Below, one piece after another: positions 11,720 through 22,054 of a DNA stretch of 64,000 bases. The DNA is from Plantago major. Its lineage: Eukaryota > Streptophyta > Magnoliopsida > Lamiales > Plantaginaceae. Position 1 is the first letter of the stretch, and each line of letters opens with the position of its first letter. Position numbers and translations under genes: made by a program. Below the pieces are notes generated by a model. It made no database searches and was not told the origin of the DNA. It saw only the letters and a list, made by a program, of their open reading frames with translations. The stretch is taken from assembly GCA_026545765.1 (NCBI GenBank), contig CM048844.1:17926237-17990236 (forward strand), read 5' to 3'.

Positions 11720-11865
11720 TTATAAAAATAAGCTAGCTAATCCAGATAATTAATTCACTCAACACTTTTATAAATACAATTAGATTATCAAATCGACTAT
11801 ATAGACTAAAATATAAAATATAAAGTTATACATATCTTTGGAAGGGAGTGAGTATTAAAGTACTG

Positions 11866-12518
11866 AGGCTCTGTTCTTCAAATTGAAATTCTTCGAATCG
11901 AATCAAATCAAACGCTAAAATCAAACGAATCAAGAAATTACATTTGTCCCATTTTTAATAATAATGAATACTACATCCGGTCCATTAATAAATTCGTAAG
12001 GAGACTTTTTACGACGTTGATCAGATTATCATAAATTACACGACAAAAGAATATAATAAAATTATATTATAAAAATAAATTAAGTATATTTGACTAACAT
12101 AACTTTGTTTTATACTTTTTTGTGCGTAATTTGTAGAGTTTGGTTTGACTTTAGTTTGGTATAACTTGTTTTTTATTTATTAAGTTTGAGAAAAAACTCA
12201 ACGTATGCTTCTGAGTTTACTTCTATTGTTCTAATATCTTCCAATAAAAGAACATGTCGATTTTTTGTTAGAGATGTACGTACAAAGTATGTGAACCAGT
12301 TTGAATGGTACTCTCAGGTTCCTGTAGTTTCTTATCTTAACTCAACTTTTACGGTAGAAAAGAAGGGTAATTCGAATCGTAACTATACTTTTTATTTCAT
12401 TGATCTACTAAAAGTCGTGTTAAAAAGAAAGAAAGAAAAAGGTTGAAAATATCTCAATTGGATAAATTTTCTTATTTTCCTCGTACAAAAGATGGGTTGT
12501 GTAAATAAATGATAAAAT

Positions 12519-12588
<70 letters not shown>

Positions 12589-12715
12589 TGAATTTAATGA
12601 ACTTAAGAGAGCTGAACTGAAGAGAGCTGAACTGAAGACGAGCTGAACTGAACTGAACTGAACTGAATGGAACTGAACTGAACTGAACGAGTTTTCAGTT
12701 GAAAATAACAGAGCC
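11866..12715. mobile_element. hAT-type MITE (GGCTCTGTT ends) with nested MITE debris
   Basis: Begins GGCTCTGTTCTTC; ends AATAACAGAGCC, its inverse. The right arm is a run of GAACT-type repeats (12,607-12,690). Related copies are at 57,757-57,876 and 62,845-62,977. The interior holds AT-rich text resembling the palindromic MITE at 21,823-22,054 and a TAA microsatellite, so it is a layered insertion. No convincing 8-bp duplication. Confidence 0.6.
12521..12588 (+). repeat. (TAA)n microsatellite
   Basis: More than 20 consecutive TAA/AAT units inside the hAT-type MITE; probably length-variable. Confidence 0.95.
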
Positions 12716-13002
12716 TCAATTTTAGGACGAATATGTATGGAATCTGTTGGGAATCATGAAAAGGGAATGATTCTCGGAAGGATAAAAAGGAATACGAATG
12801 GATCTGTTAATGAATGATGAATCACACGGTTAGTAGAGTTTTAATGATGCTACAATTCTAATCAAACTCCCTATTTTTGGTATCTCCACCTTATTAATCA
12901 CGTAACTCAACAGACTAAACTATACTCGGAATCAATCGTCTCAATCAATTCTACCCTATTATAGTTATAAAAAAAAAAGGAATCCAAGATTCTTAAGGTT
13001 CT

Positions 13003-13017
13003 TGTATATATATAAAT
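13003..13017 (+). promoter_or_regulatory. Candidate TATA box of the ENT gene
   Basis: TGTATATATATAAAT lies about 120 bases upstream of the ENT start codon, a plausible core promoter with a 5' UTR of roughly 90 bases. Confidence 0.45.
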
Positions 13018-13132
13018 TACATACATACTCAATATACCATTATTCTCTTATATCTTTACGATTATGGATCTATAGTTTTCATTCTTTTTGGTCTAACAAA
13101 TCTCTGTTAAACATATAGTGAAGCCATCAGCC

Positions 13133-15797
13133 ATGGCTGACGTTGTTCCGAAAGAGAATGCAGCTCCTGCTAAGCTCGAGGTTTGTGTTAATGCATTGAT
13201 TTGAGAATCAATTTCTTTTTCGGTTTTGACTATCAGAATTGAGAATAACTTGTGTTGCGCACGAGTAATTTAGGGGATTTGACTAGCCCTAATGTGAGAT
13301 GTTAGTAGTCGTGGTATGGTTATTTCTAATATTTAATTGTATACGAAAATCAGGTAGTGGGGTTGACGGTGGTGTGATTATTTCTAACGTGTGATACTTT
13401 TTGACTTTTTTGACTTTTAACAATGAATATGTGTGTATTATTTTGATGAACAGGGAAAACGTGCTGGAATTGTGGTGTGTTGGTTTCTTGGATTTGGTTG
13501 CCTCGTTGCCTGGAACAGTATGCTAACCATATCTGATTACTACTATCAGCTATTCCCTGTAAGCATAAAACTCTATCAGAATTAGTACTAAATTTCCAGT
13601 TCTTGTCCCAAAGATTGAATTTTTTTTCACTTTTTTGGGAACTTTGTCAGTGTTGTTTGTTCATGAGTATCAATTTAGGCTCTACATATTCACTGTATGT
13701 GTGGACTATTCCCTGTATAAGCATAAACACTATCAAAATTGCTAAATTTCCAGTTCATGTTCCAAAGATTGAATTTTTTTTTTTAAATACTTTTGTAACT
13801 TTTGCATTTGAAAGTTCTGTCAAGGTATGGGAACTTTGTCAGTATTGTTTGTTCATGAGTTTTAATTTAGGCTCTACTTATTCATTCTACTTGTGGAGGA
13901 ACTTAGATTATGTGCAGTCCCTTGCTTAAGAGGTACTAATATAGAACGGAAACTTTGTCATGTTGGCAGGACTATCATCCTTCGAGGGTACTTACTCTTG
14001 TTTACCAACCATTTGCGTTTGGAATAACGGCACTCTTATCTTATCATGAGGCTAAACTCAACACCAGGAAACGGAACATAGTCGGATATACCATCTTCTT
14101 CTTGTGTACCCTCGGCCTCATTCTGGTATATGTCCGATCCTCACAAGTTCGTTTAGGCTATTCCATTTTCTTGATTTATTATGTGGCTTATATATTACAT
14201 CTACACCAGGTGGACCTTGGTACCCGAGGGAGAGGAGGAGTAGGTAACTTTGTTGCCGTCTGTGTTTTTGTTGGTGGTTTTGGAGTTGCAGATGCTACTA
14301 CTCAAGCTGGAGTCGTTGGAGATCTAGCTTACATGTGCCCCGAGTTCTTGCAAGTAATAATCTTTTCCTTTTCTAAGGCCTGTTTATATTTACTAGGTGG
14401 CTACAGTACAACTCATTCGCATTATTCCAAAAATGTTTTGATAAATGCAATATGTCAGAACAACTTAGGCCTCTGAGGCTATGATTTACATATAAACCAT
14501 GTTTAATGAAATACTTCTATAATGCACCTTTATGTCATTCTTGCAGTCGTTCTTTGCTGGTTTGGCTGCATCAGGAGCGGTGACTTCTGGTCTGAGGCTT
14601 ATAACAAAAGCAGCTTTCGATAAAACTCCTAATGGCCTTCGTAAAGGAGTTTGTAAGTTCTTTTCTGTTTCCTGTTTGGTTATATTATCTTTAAAATCAT
14701 GTTCTTTTCTTCCAACTTGAGCTGTAAAGGTGTCATAAGAGTATGCTTGCTAATGAATTAGATTTTTTGAATTTACATTGTTTTATTCACCCATATGCCT
14801 TATAATGTTTGTAACCATTCTGCAGTATTGTTTCTTGCCATTGCCACATTGTTTGAGTTCATTTGCATTTTCCTCTATGCCTACGTGTTTGTCAAACTGC
14901 CTATCGTGAAGTACTTCCGGAAAAAGGCGGCTCTGGAAGGATCTGAGACGGTATCATCTGATTTGGCTGCTGCTGGGATTCATATGAAAGCCAGCGAAAT
15001 AACAGTAAGAGTTAATTAAAATCCTAACTAAGAATCCCTATTTGCAACACTTAAACATGGAGATTTTATTGAGAATTTTGTTATTATAGCAGGTTACTGA
15101 AACAAAGCTCGACCGGCTAAGCAACAAGCAGTTGATTTCTCAGAACTGGGATTATGCATTAGACCTCTACTTCATATACGTTATCACTTTATCTATTTTT
15201 CCTGGCTTCTTGTTTGAAAACACAGGTACTCAGCACAGTCTCGGCACTTGGTAAGTAATAGTACGAACAGCCTTATATTCGCAATTTGATCCCTAATAAT
15301 TTCATAAACCATTGCTAATTCGAACTTCTCTTCACAGGTACTCGGTTGTTCTAGTGGCGATGTATAATTTGTTGGATCTTGTGGGAAGATATACTCCTCT
15401 TATGGACTGCCTCAGAATTAAAACCCGAAAGTTCATAACAATTGCCACGTTTGCACGTGTTGTTCTCATCCCTTGTTTCTACTTCGCCGGTAAATCTGCA
15501 GCTCAGGGATATATGATACTCCTGGTATCGTTTCTAGGCATAACAAACGGCCATCTCACTGTCTGTGTACTCAGAGCAGCTCCAGAAGGTTACAAGGTAA
15601 TAATAAATCCATCTAAATCCATTGAAAATTATCCTAACCATTGATTCTTTTAATTGTAATGTTATTGATGAGGTTTGTTCATGTAGGCACCGGAGCAGAA
15701 CGCGTTGGGCAATTTGCTCGTTATGTTTCTTCTTGGAGGCATCTTTACGGGTGTTGTTCTTGACTGGTTGTGGCTTATTGGCAACGGACCATTTTAA
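13133..15797 (+). CDS. Equilibrative nucleoside transporter (ENT3-like)
   Basis: Carries nucleosides across a membrane (SLC29/ENT family; plant members sit mainly in the plasma membrane). Nine exons: 13,133-13,180; 13,454-13,558; 13,970-14,125; 14,210-14,353; 14,547-14,652; 14,826-15,004; 15,093-15,250; 15,338-15,596; 15,687-15,797. Total 1,266 bases, 421 residues, close to the usual ~418. Family landmarks: GFGCLVAWNSMLTISDYYY in TM1, DYHPSRVLTLVYQPFA, GGFGVADA and GVVGDLAYMCPEFLQ, SGAVTSGLRLITKAAF, KLPIVKYFRKKAA, and NALGNLLVMFLLGG near the C terminus. The hydrophilic loop between the N- and C-terminal halves contains SSDLAAAG. All introns are GT-AG. The acceptor of exon 7 is a TAGCAG tandem, so an extra Gln could be included. 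Looks functional; the exact ENT number is not assignable by eye. Confidence 0.93.
13551..13915 (+). repeat. Tandem duplication inside ENT intron 2
   Basis: Two imperfect units (about 13,551-13,705 and 13,706-13,915) each start with CTATTCCCTGTA(TA)AGC and contain AAATTTCCAGTTC and GGAACTTTGTCAGT. The second unit copies the last bases of exon 2 and its donor region, leaving a decoy splice site within the intron. Confidence 0.75.
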
Positions 15798-16690
15798 GGG
15801 AGTTCGAATGGAAGAAAATTCTAGTTTGTCTCGTCACAAATTAGTCTTAATACTCATCGTACAGAAGCTAGGTATTGTACATAATTCTGCAGTCTATTAA
15901 GATCAGTGTCTGATCATAGTTTAGAACCATGTAATTCTTCTACCTACTTTTTCTCTAGACATTTTGGCTTTCTGCTGAAAGAATTTGATTTACAGTTCCA
16001 TTTAGTTTTATGTTCACATGTTCTGGATTCTAAGTTGATTATGAAGTACAACTTCTGTTGATTCTTCCATTTGAATGTTTTCCTTTAGATACTCTCTTTG
16101 ATTATGTCACCATATTTCTCCATAATTTTACTATCATTGTTGCTTAAATCCTCCCAAACATTCCAACTCCAATTTGGACTAAAACTACTTGCGAAGTTTT
16201 CACAAAAATTGTGCTTGTCCAAACGAACTGTGATTGAAAATGAAATATTTCTAAGGAGTAAAATGGAATTTCCTTGTTAAGCCAATGCCTAAGTTCATGG
16301 GTACGGATAATTAGGAGTTTATTCTCCAATATTCATGGTTCAATATATAAAAAGAAACTAGAAAGCATTTATTTTGACCATTAACTGCCAATGGATAAAA
16401 ATGACTTTTGAATCAACTCCATTCACAGTTATCCCCAGTCAATCCTATAAAACAAAGACATTCATATGAATGCCAGATAATTTTCTCAAACAAAATAATT
16501 AACAGAGATTCCAACATTTTCATTCCAAAGTATCAATATTTCTTGCAGCATGCATTGAAGTTTTCATGTACTTTCCTTGTGTTCTACTTCAACTTTCCAC
16601 CACACAAGAATCAAGAAAACATGAAAACATAAATGTTCAAGAAACATTTCTTCATTTCTCACAATTTTACATGCCTGCATAAGCTAAATC
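15798..16690. other. Intergenic, includes ENT 3' UTR
   Basis: AT-rich, with no reading frame or repeat structure I can support. The first few hundred bases are probably ENT 3' UTR. Confidence 0.5.
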
Positions 16691-17305
16691 ATGTCTATAA
16701 CATCAATATTGTTTCCTCACAACATATCGCTACGCAACCCTGTAAGTGTTTTGATTCGAAACTATCATAAAAAAAAGAAAGGGAGTATCGAGGTGACATG
16801 GGAAAAACCCGAAATTGGATGGACCAAATTGAACTACGACGGATCTTTCAAGCGCAACACGGGGAGATCAAGCATTGGAGGGATTATCAGAAACCACAAT
16901 GCGGATTTTGTGTTAGGGTACGCAGAATGCATTGGTAAGTCCAACAGCACAATAGCAGAATTCGCTGCTCTTTATAGAGGCCTAGAGATCGTGCTTGAGA
17001 ATGGTTGGAGTGACGTTTGGCTGGAGGGGGACTCCAAACTCCTAGTCGACATAATAACGAATAGGAGAGCAGTTAGATGTCCAAAGGTGGAAAAGCACGT
17101 TGCGAACATAAACCTGATCATGCCGGAGATCAAGAACTGCGTACTCACGCACATTTATAGAGAAGGCAACAGGGCAGCAGATAAATTCGCGCAGCTGGGG
17201 TATAATAGCAAAAGTCCTCAGGTTTGGAGAGGAACATGTCCGCCTGAAGTTCTGAAGATTGTGAATGAAGATGCACAGGGAAAGGCAATTTTAAGGAAAA
17301 GATAA
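16691..17305 (+). CDS. RNase H-fold (RVT_3-type) protein, single exon
   Basis: 204 residues. An RNase H type-1 fold covers about residues 45-175: LNYDGSFKRN gives the first Asp, IAEFAALYRGLE the Glu, WLEGDSKLLVD the second Asp, and HIYREGNRAADKFAQLG the C-terminal His/Asn/Asp region. All expected acidic positions are present. This domain is widespread in plants both as the tail of LINE polyproteins and as stand-alone host proteins. Here no reverse transcriptase lies upstream and the frame is uninterrupted, which suggests a stand-alone gene. The first ~25 residues have Arg/Ser and no Asp or Glu (MSITSILFPHNISLRNPVSV), compatible with an organelle transit peptide. Substrate and role unknown. 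Start chosen as the first in-frame Met. Confidence 0.7.
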   Translation: MSITSILFPHNISLRNPVSVLIRNYHKKKKGSIEVTWEKPEIGWTKLNYDGSFKRNTGRSSIGGIIRNHNADFVLGYAECIGKSNSTIAEFAALYRGLEIVLENGWSDVWLEGDSKLLVDIITNRRAVRCPKVEKHVANINLIMPEIKNCVLTHIYREGNRAADKFAQLGYNSKSPQVWRGTCPPEVLKIVNEDAQGKAILRKR

Positions 17306-17676
17306 ACATGCTGTGCTAGAGAAAGTATCCGATCATAGGATCGAAAAGGAGTTTAAGAATGCGACGGTTTGTTCCTTTCTCGAGTTTATGTATGTATGAA
17401 CTATGAATATCAAACCGACTATAAGATATAAACTTAGTCTCGAGAGGAATATACAGAACACAACTGAATATACCTTATTTCGTACTGGATAATCCCCATA
17501 AACACAGACGTATATATAACTAACTAGCTGAGACACTTATTCCACTGGATTGCACTGCCTTGCCCTTGCTATATATCTCGATCATTATTTTTGTGAAGCC
17601 AGTTAGCTTAATATTAAAAGAAGTAATGGAACATGGTGTACTGAAAACACTGATGACAAGGATAATGAATGTGTGG
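17306..17676. other. Intergenic
   Basis: No supported gene. Contains 3' flank of the RNase H-fold gene and unassigned AT-rich DNA. Confidence 0.4.
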
Positions 17677-18114
17677 TGTTAGAGTGTGCTGAGGACACTT
17701 TGATATAACACTGAAGACACAGGACAGTTAGAAGTCGAATCTAACTTGGTTTTCTTTTACTTAGTGATCAAGAATTCGTTTCTTATTAGGAGTAGAATTC
17801 GAATCTTGCTAGGAAAAGGAATGTATGTTGATTTCTCTAGTATATATACACATGTAGGTACTAGAATAAATCGATGAGAACATAGAAAGAATACATTGAG
17901 ATTTTCTTGAGAGAAACACGATGAGGAATAGAGAACGGAGCTCGATATAGCTTGATAGGTTTGGTTGATTCCTTGTAAATTACATTTTGATTCTTGGTTA
18001 TCCCGTGGATGTAGACAATTGTCAAACCACGTTAAATCTTGTGTTTATTTTCTTGCGTTTGTTTGTTGGTTGGTTTGGAGTTTATTGAATTGAATTGGGT
18101 TGTTTTGATCAACA
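17677..18114 (+). mobile_element. Copia-type solo LTR
   Basis: Begins TGTTAGAGTGTG and ends GATCAACA (TG...CA). The text near 17,999-18,045 (ATCCCGTGGATGTAGAC ... CCACGTTAAATCTTGTG) is a characteristic downstream part of plant Copia LTRs. Neither a primer site nor an internal region follows. Flanking 5-mers do not match, so borders may be off by a few bases or the flanks have decayed. It abuts the 3' end of the MFT-like pseudogene. Confidence 0.6.
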
Positions 18115-18131
18115 ATTTTTGTGAATTATTT

Positions 18132-19088
18132 CTATGCTGCTTCATCCTTGTGTGATTTGTAATACAGGGCAGCAGCCGGTAGCCCCAGGTCGTTCTCCCC
18201 CACGAAATTGCACAAGTTAAAATTGCTCCGTTCCACAGGACGAACTCTCACAGACTCCATCGGGCCATCACGTAACGATGAATGCCTTTTGGTGGGGCCG
18301 GTCCCATGTACGGCATTACCTCCCTACCTGCAATGTATATGATATATCACCACAAATTTGTCAATTGACCTTTAACATAATGGATTATGATCAACTGATA
18401 GCCAGATAGGTGACGAATTCGAAATAGATAATTACCTTCGGTGGCATCATCTCCTTCTGGGATATCAATCACCATCCTGCATGTATAATGAACATGACCA
18501 ATTACAGGAACACACATCAAATTGATTAATAGCTAGAAAATTATTTGCCAAACTAGTCTATGAAATGTATCTAGTTGTTACAACTTACAAATATTGAGAA
18601 CAAATGATATAGTGTATCCTTATATCTCTAGTAAGTCAAATGATATAGGGTATCCTTGCAAATGATTCTGATTATTAAAAATGTTCAATTTAAAAAAAAA
18701 CAGTTTTCTACATGTGCTACAATAAGCAATTATAATCAATTTTAGAATCTAGGACACATTAGAAAGCTATATATACCAATGGAGATACTCTCGGTAAACA
18801 GGTTCACTTGGAGTAGGAGCATCAGGATCAACCATCACCTGTAAATAATTACAAGAGACCTCTAATTATATATACTGATCATAGCATACTTCAGTTTAAG
18901 ATACTTCCAATTAAGCTCAATGCTTAACTAAATAAATAACACAGTCTCTGGATATATATAAGTCATGATCAAAATGTATACAGTATGTTGTTAACAACAT
19001 AGGTGATTTTATATATATACAAAAGATGCATATTATTATTACCAATCACCTTTCCGTGGACCAAAGGGTCCAACGCCATCTGTTCCAT
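18132..19088 (-). pseudogene. MFT/FT-like PEBP gene, decayed
   Basis: PEBP-family genes (FT, TFL1, MFT) control flowering and seed germination. The four-exon layout with the family splice phases is visible. Exon 1 (19,088-about 19,041) gives MEQMALDPLVHGKVIG and then stops short, so the rest of the usual exon 1 is gone. Exon 2 (18,838-18,777) gives [20 protein letters not shown]. Exon 3 (18,476-18,436) gives MVIDIPEGDDATEG. Exon 4 (18,327-18,132) starts GREVMPYMGPAPPKGIHRYV, loses the next family segment with a frame change, and resumes as SNFNLCNFVGENDLGLP before ending YYKSHKDEAA. DPLV-GKVIG and MPYMGP-PP-GIHRY favour MFT over FT or TFL1. The ligand-pocket exons survive but no full protein can be made, unless hidden exons exist. 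Confidence 0.75.
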
Positions 19089-19299
19089 TTGATCCGGAGT
19101 TAAAAACTCGAAGCAAATTGAAGTGAAAACTGTCCGGATTGACGTGTACGAGTGCTCAATTGAATGTTGATAATAACTGATATCAAGTGATGATCATGGG
19201 TTAGGATATATAGGCAATATCCAGAGAGATGACACGTAGTCAAATTAGTGTGGGAATGGACACGTGGCACTTGGCATGGTCCAGTCACCAGTGCCAAGC

Positions 19300-19640
19300 G
19301 GCAGACTGTTTGGGCCTATATTAAATGAGTTCATTGGGCCATGGTTGATCTGGGACATGCAGAGCTCATAGGCGAAGTGGTTGACATCTCATAGACTCAT
19401 ACTATGTATTCGAATTTTATGACCGATAATCAACCCAGGTCAAAAATGTTCGTCTTGTTTTAGGTGAAAAACTAAAATATATGAATGTGATAAACTGTAT
19501 TTTTATTGTGAAAATGTAAGTTGTTTTTTTAATTTGTTGGTTGTAGGGTAAATTCATTTTTCAGTAATGTATGAAGTTTTGTGGTACGATTAAAAATGAC
19601 AAAGTGTATGAAGTTCCTTGAGATGAAGGTAGTATGATTT
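19300..19640. other. Intergenic upstream of the PEBP pseudogene
   Basis: Contains a TGTATGAAGTT motif near 19,567 and 19,608 reminiscent of MITE arms, otherwise no structure. Confidence 0.35.
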
Positions 19641-19642
19641 TG

Positions 19643-20452
19643 TGAGTTAAATGCATAACACCCCCTGAGTTATTAATAATGTGCGCGAAATCCCCCTGAG
19701 TTATCGAATTAGTACCAAACCCCCTTGAGTTATTAAAAATGCCCTTTATTTTTAAAGTGTGTGAGGTACACTCTCATTAGGGATGACTATACATGTTTGT
19801 TTATGTTATCTTATACCAAATTAATGCAACCAAAAAAAAAAAAACCATAGTTATTAAAAATATGCGCAAAATCCCATTGAATTCTTATAAAGTCATTATA
19901 ATACCCTTTTACATGAATACTAAATATACATGATGAATTCGTATTGTGTGCAGTTTGACTCGTTAGTCCAAATTTTCAAAAATATTAAAATTACTTAAAT
20001 TTGAGCTATTAAAAATAGTAAAACTCTACTTTTTTCCTGGTTGATGAACAACAAAAATCGATCACACACTACTGGTTATATAGCGCTGAAATATATAAAT
20101 AACAACCATAGATAACACTAATTAAAATTGTCACTACATATCAACAACATATACCAATTCATTATTAGCATGTAAACGGAAAAAAGTGAAGGCAAAAGAT
20201 AATAAACTGAAACTATGAATGTCCAGTTCAGTTAATTTGGACTAAGAAAACCTAAAAGAATATTCATTGTCACACCTAACATGAGCACGCCGTAAAAAAA
20301 AAGGCTAAGGGGGTTCCACGCACATGTTTTAATAACTCAGGGGGTTTCGCGCATATTTTTTAATAACTCAGGGGGTTTGGTACTAATTTGTTAACTTAAA
20401 GGGGTTTTGCGCACATTTTCAATAACTTGTGGGGGTATTTTGCATTGAACCT
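19643..20452. mobile_element. Non-autonomous DNA transposon with long terminal inverted repeats (MULE-like)
   Basis: The left arm (about 19,643-19,745) reads GAGTTAAATGCATAACACCCCC and then repeats of CCCCCTGAGTTAT. The right arm (20,300-20,452) is its inverse, with AATAACTCAGGGGGTTT repeated and the end GGGGGTATTTTGCATTGAACC. Flanks TATGATTTTGT and TATGATTTTAT form a probable 9-11-bp target duplication, which suits a MULE. The interior is AT-rich and noncoding. Confidence 0.65.
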
Positions 20453-20589
20453 ATGATTTTATTGGTGTTTAATAAACTAGACGACAAACTATTTGAATAA
20501 ATATGATGTTTTACTCAATTAACCTAATTTTGTATGATTGTGCATTCAAGATGAGTTGGGTGTTTACATAAGTAGTAATAAACTTATTC

Positions 20590-20715
20590 TTTTTTTTTTT
20601 TTTTTTGAAACGGCTAAAAATTTATTCAACTCTCTCGAGAGTATAAGATATACTCTACAACAATACACGAAAAGAAAGGATTACAACCTCACTCCACTAT
20701 TAATACAACAACCAA
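20590..20715 (-). repeat. Possible retroposon 3' end (LINE or SINE), antisense
   Basis: A T18-like tract followed by GAAACGGCTAAAAATTTATTCAACTC looks like the poly(A) end of a plant retroposon read on the minus strand. AATAAACTTATTCT occurs on both sides (about 20,576 and 20,730), possibly a target duplication. No coding domain remains. Confidence 0.5.
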
Positions 20716-21820
20716 AACCGAGAAGGAGTAATAAACTTATTCTGATTAAATGGTTAAAGTATTCATCTAGTTTGAAGCTATAATTAACATGCTCGCACTA
20801 AACATATACATGATCTATATCCTGATTCGGTGAGAGCATAATGATTTGCATATTTACTATCGTATATTACTTGTTATCAAATGGTTGATCAGTCCGGCTG
20901 AATAAATTTAGTCATGATCATACTCGATTGTAAATACATCGAGCATCGACCATGAAGGTCACGAGGGTTATAGCTCTCAATTTTGAAGCTCTACGAAGCT
21001 CGAGATCAAACTCGTACTCGACTTAAAAATTAACATGAACTCGACAAGCCCCAAACACGACTGGACTCGACTAGTAAACACCCTAGTTATGTTAGTTGGA
21101 ACTTACATTACCTTATTATGGTTGAGCATAACTGCATATTAGTATATTTTAAGCTAGCTAATTAAACTTTATCTCTGAAAGTCAGGCCAAACATTAAGCC
21201 AGTGTCTCAGCAACACCAACATGAGTAACATATTGAAACTAAAACATAACGACAATTTTGTAATTTATAAGATAATATATTAAAAGTGAGTAAATTAATC
21301 AAAACCCAATCATTCTATCTTAAAATCAACACAATAATGTGCTATATATCGTAATCATGCACAATTAAAAGGAGAAAGTCTAGGCAAACGGGCAAACATT
21401 AGCTAGTTCCCATGAGTGAACAAGAATTTCCATCTTTTTATCAAGAGTTTCTTCAAGAATGTGTACTATAACTAAGAAAAAGAAAGGCCACAAAGAAATC
21501 ATGGATTGTAGGAAGTTGAGAAAAATGGTGTCAAACAAAAGAGGCAAAAGACATAAACTCACTTTAGAAGTCTCAATTATTATTATTCCAAAGTATTCAA
21601 GTGTTTTTTCTTTGGTCGGTCGAACAAGAAAGTGATGCTTTTGTTTTAGGATTTGGTCGGCTAGCTTAATTGCGTAACTCATTTACCGGACGTACACCCA
21701 TTAATTAAGGTGACATTTCGTTGACACGTTACTCAATTAGTCTTAATTTTAATCATATTTAAACTTGATGACGTTAGCTTTTCTTAATCATATATTCATA
21801 TAGTGTTTATCTCAAACATT
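20716..21820. other. Intergenic with CTCGA-rich patch
   Basis: Positions 20,920-21,085 are rich in CTCGA/GACTCGA motifs typical of hAT MITE arms and end with an inverted TAGGGTGTTTACTAG, but a matching opposite end was not found. The remainder shows no gene. Confidence 0.4.
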
Positions 21821-21822
21821 TA

Positions 21823-22054
21823 CTCCCTCGGATATTTTAAAAGTTTCCTAACAATACTTTTTTTTCCGAATTTTGACCGTAAATTACGCTCAAACTACAC
21901 GACAAAAAAATATAATAAAATTATATTATGAAAATAAATTAAGTATATTTTACTAATATAACTTTGTTTTATACTTTTTACGTGTAATTTTCGAATAATT
22001 TACGTCAAAGTTTGAAAAAAAAATCTCCTTATAAAACTTTTAAAATACCAGAAG
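21823..22054. mobile_element. Palindromic Stowaway-like MITE
   Basis: TA-flanked, starting CTCCCTCGGATATTTTAAAAG and ending CTTTTAAAATACCAGAAG. The two halves are near-complementary around AATATAATAAAATTATATT. A degraded relative lies at about 11,950-12,180. Confidence 0.65.

Noticed and set aside
12186-12446. 86-residue plus-strand reading frame
   Set aside because: Lies in MITE-derived AT-rich DNA, with Lys/Asn/Ser bias and no recognisable domain.
12600-12700. Short regular GAACT repeats considered as a CRISPR-like or satellite array
   Set aside because: They are contiguous simple repeats forming one arm of a hAT MITE, with no spacers.
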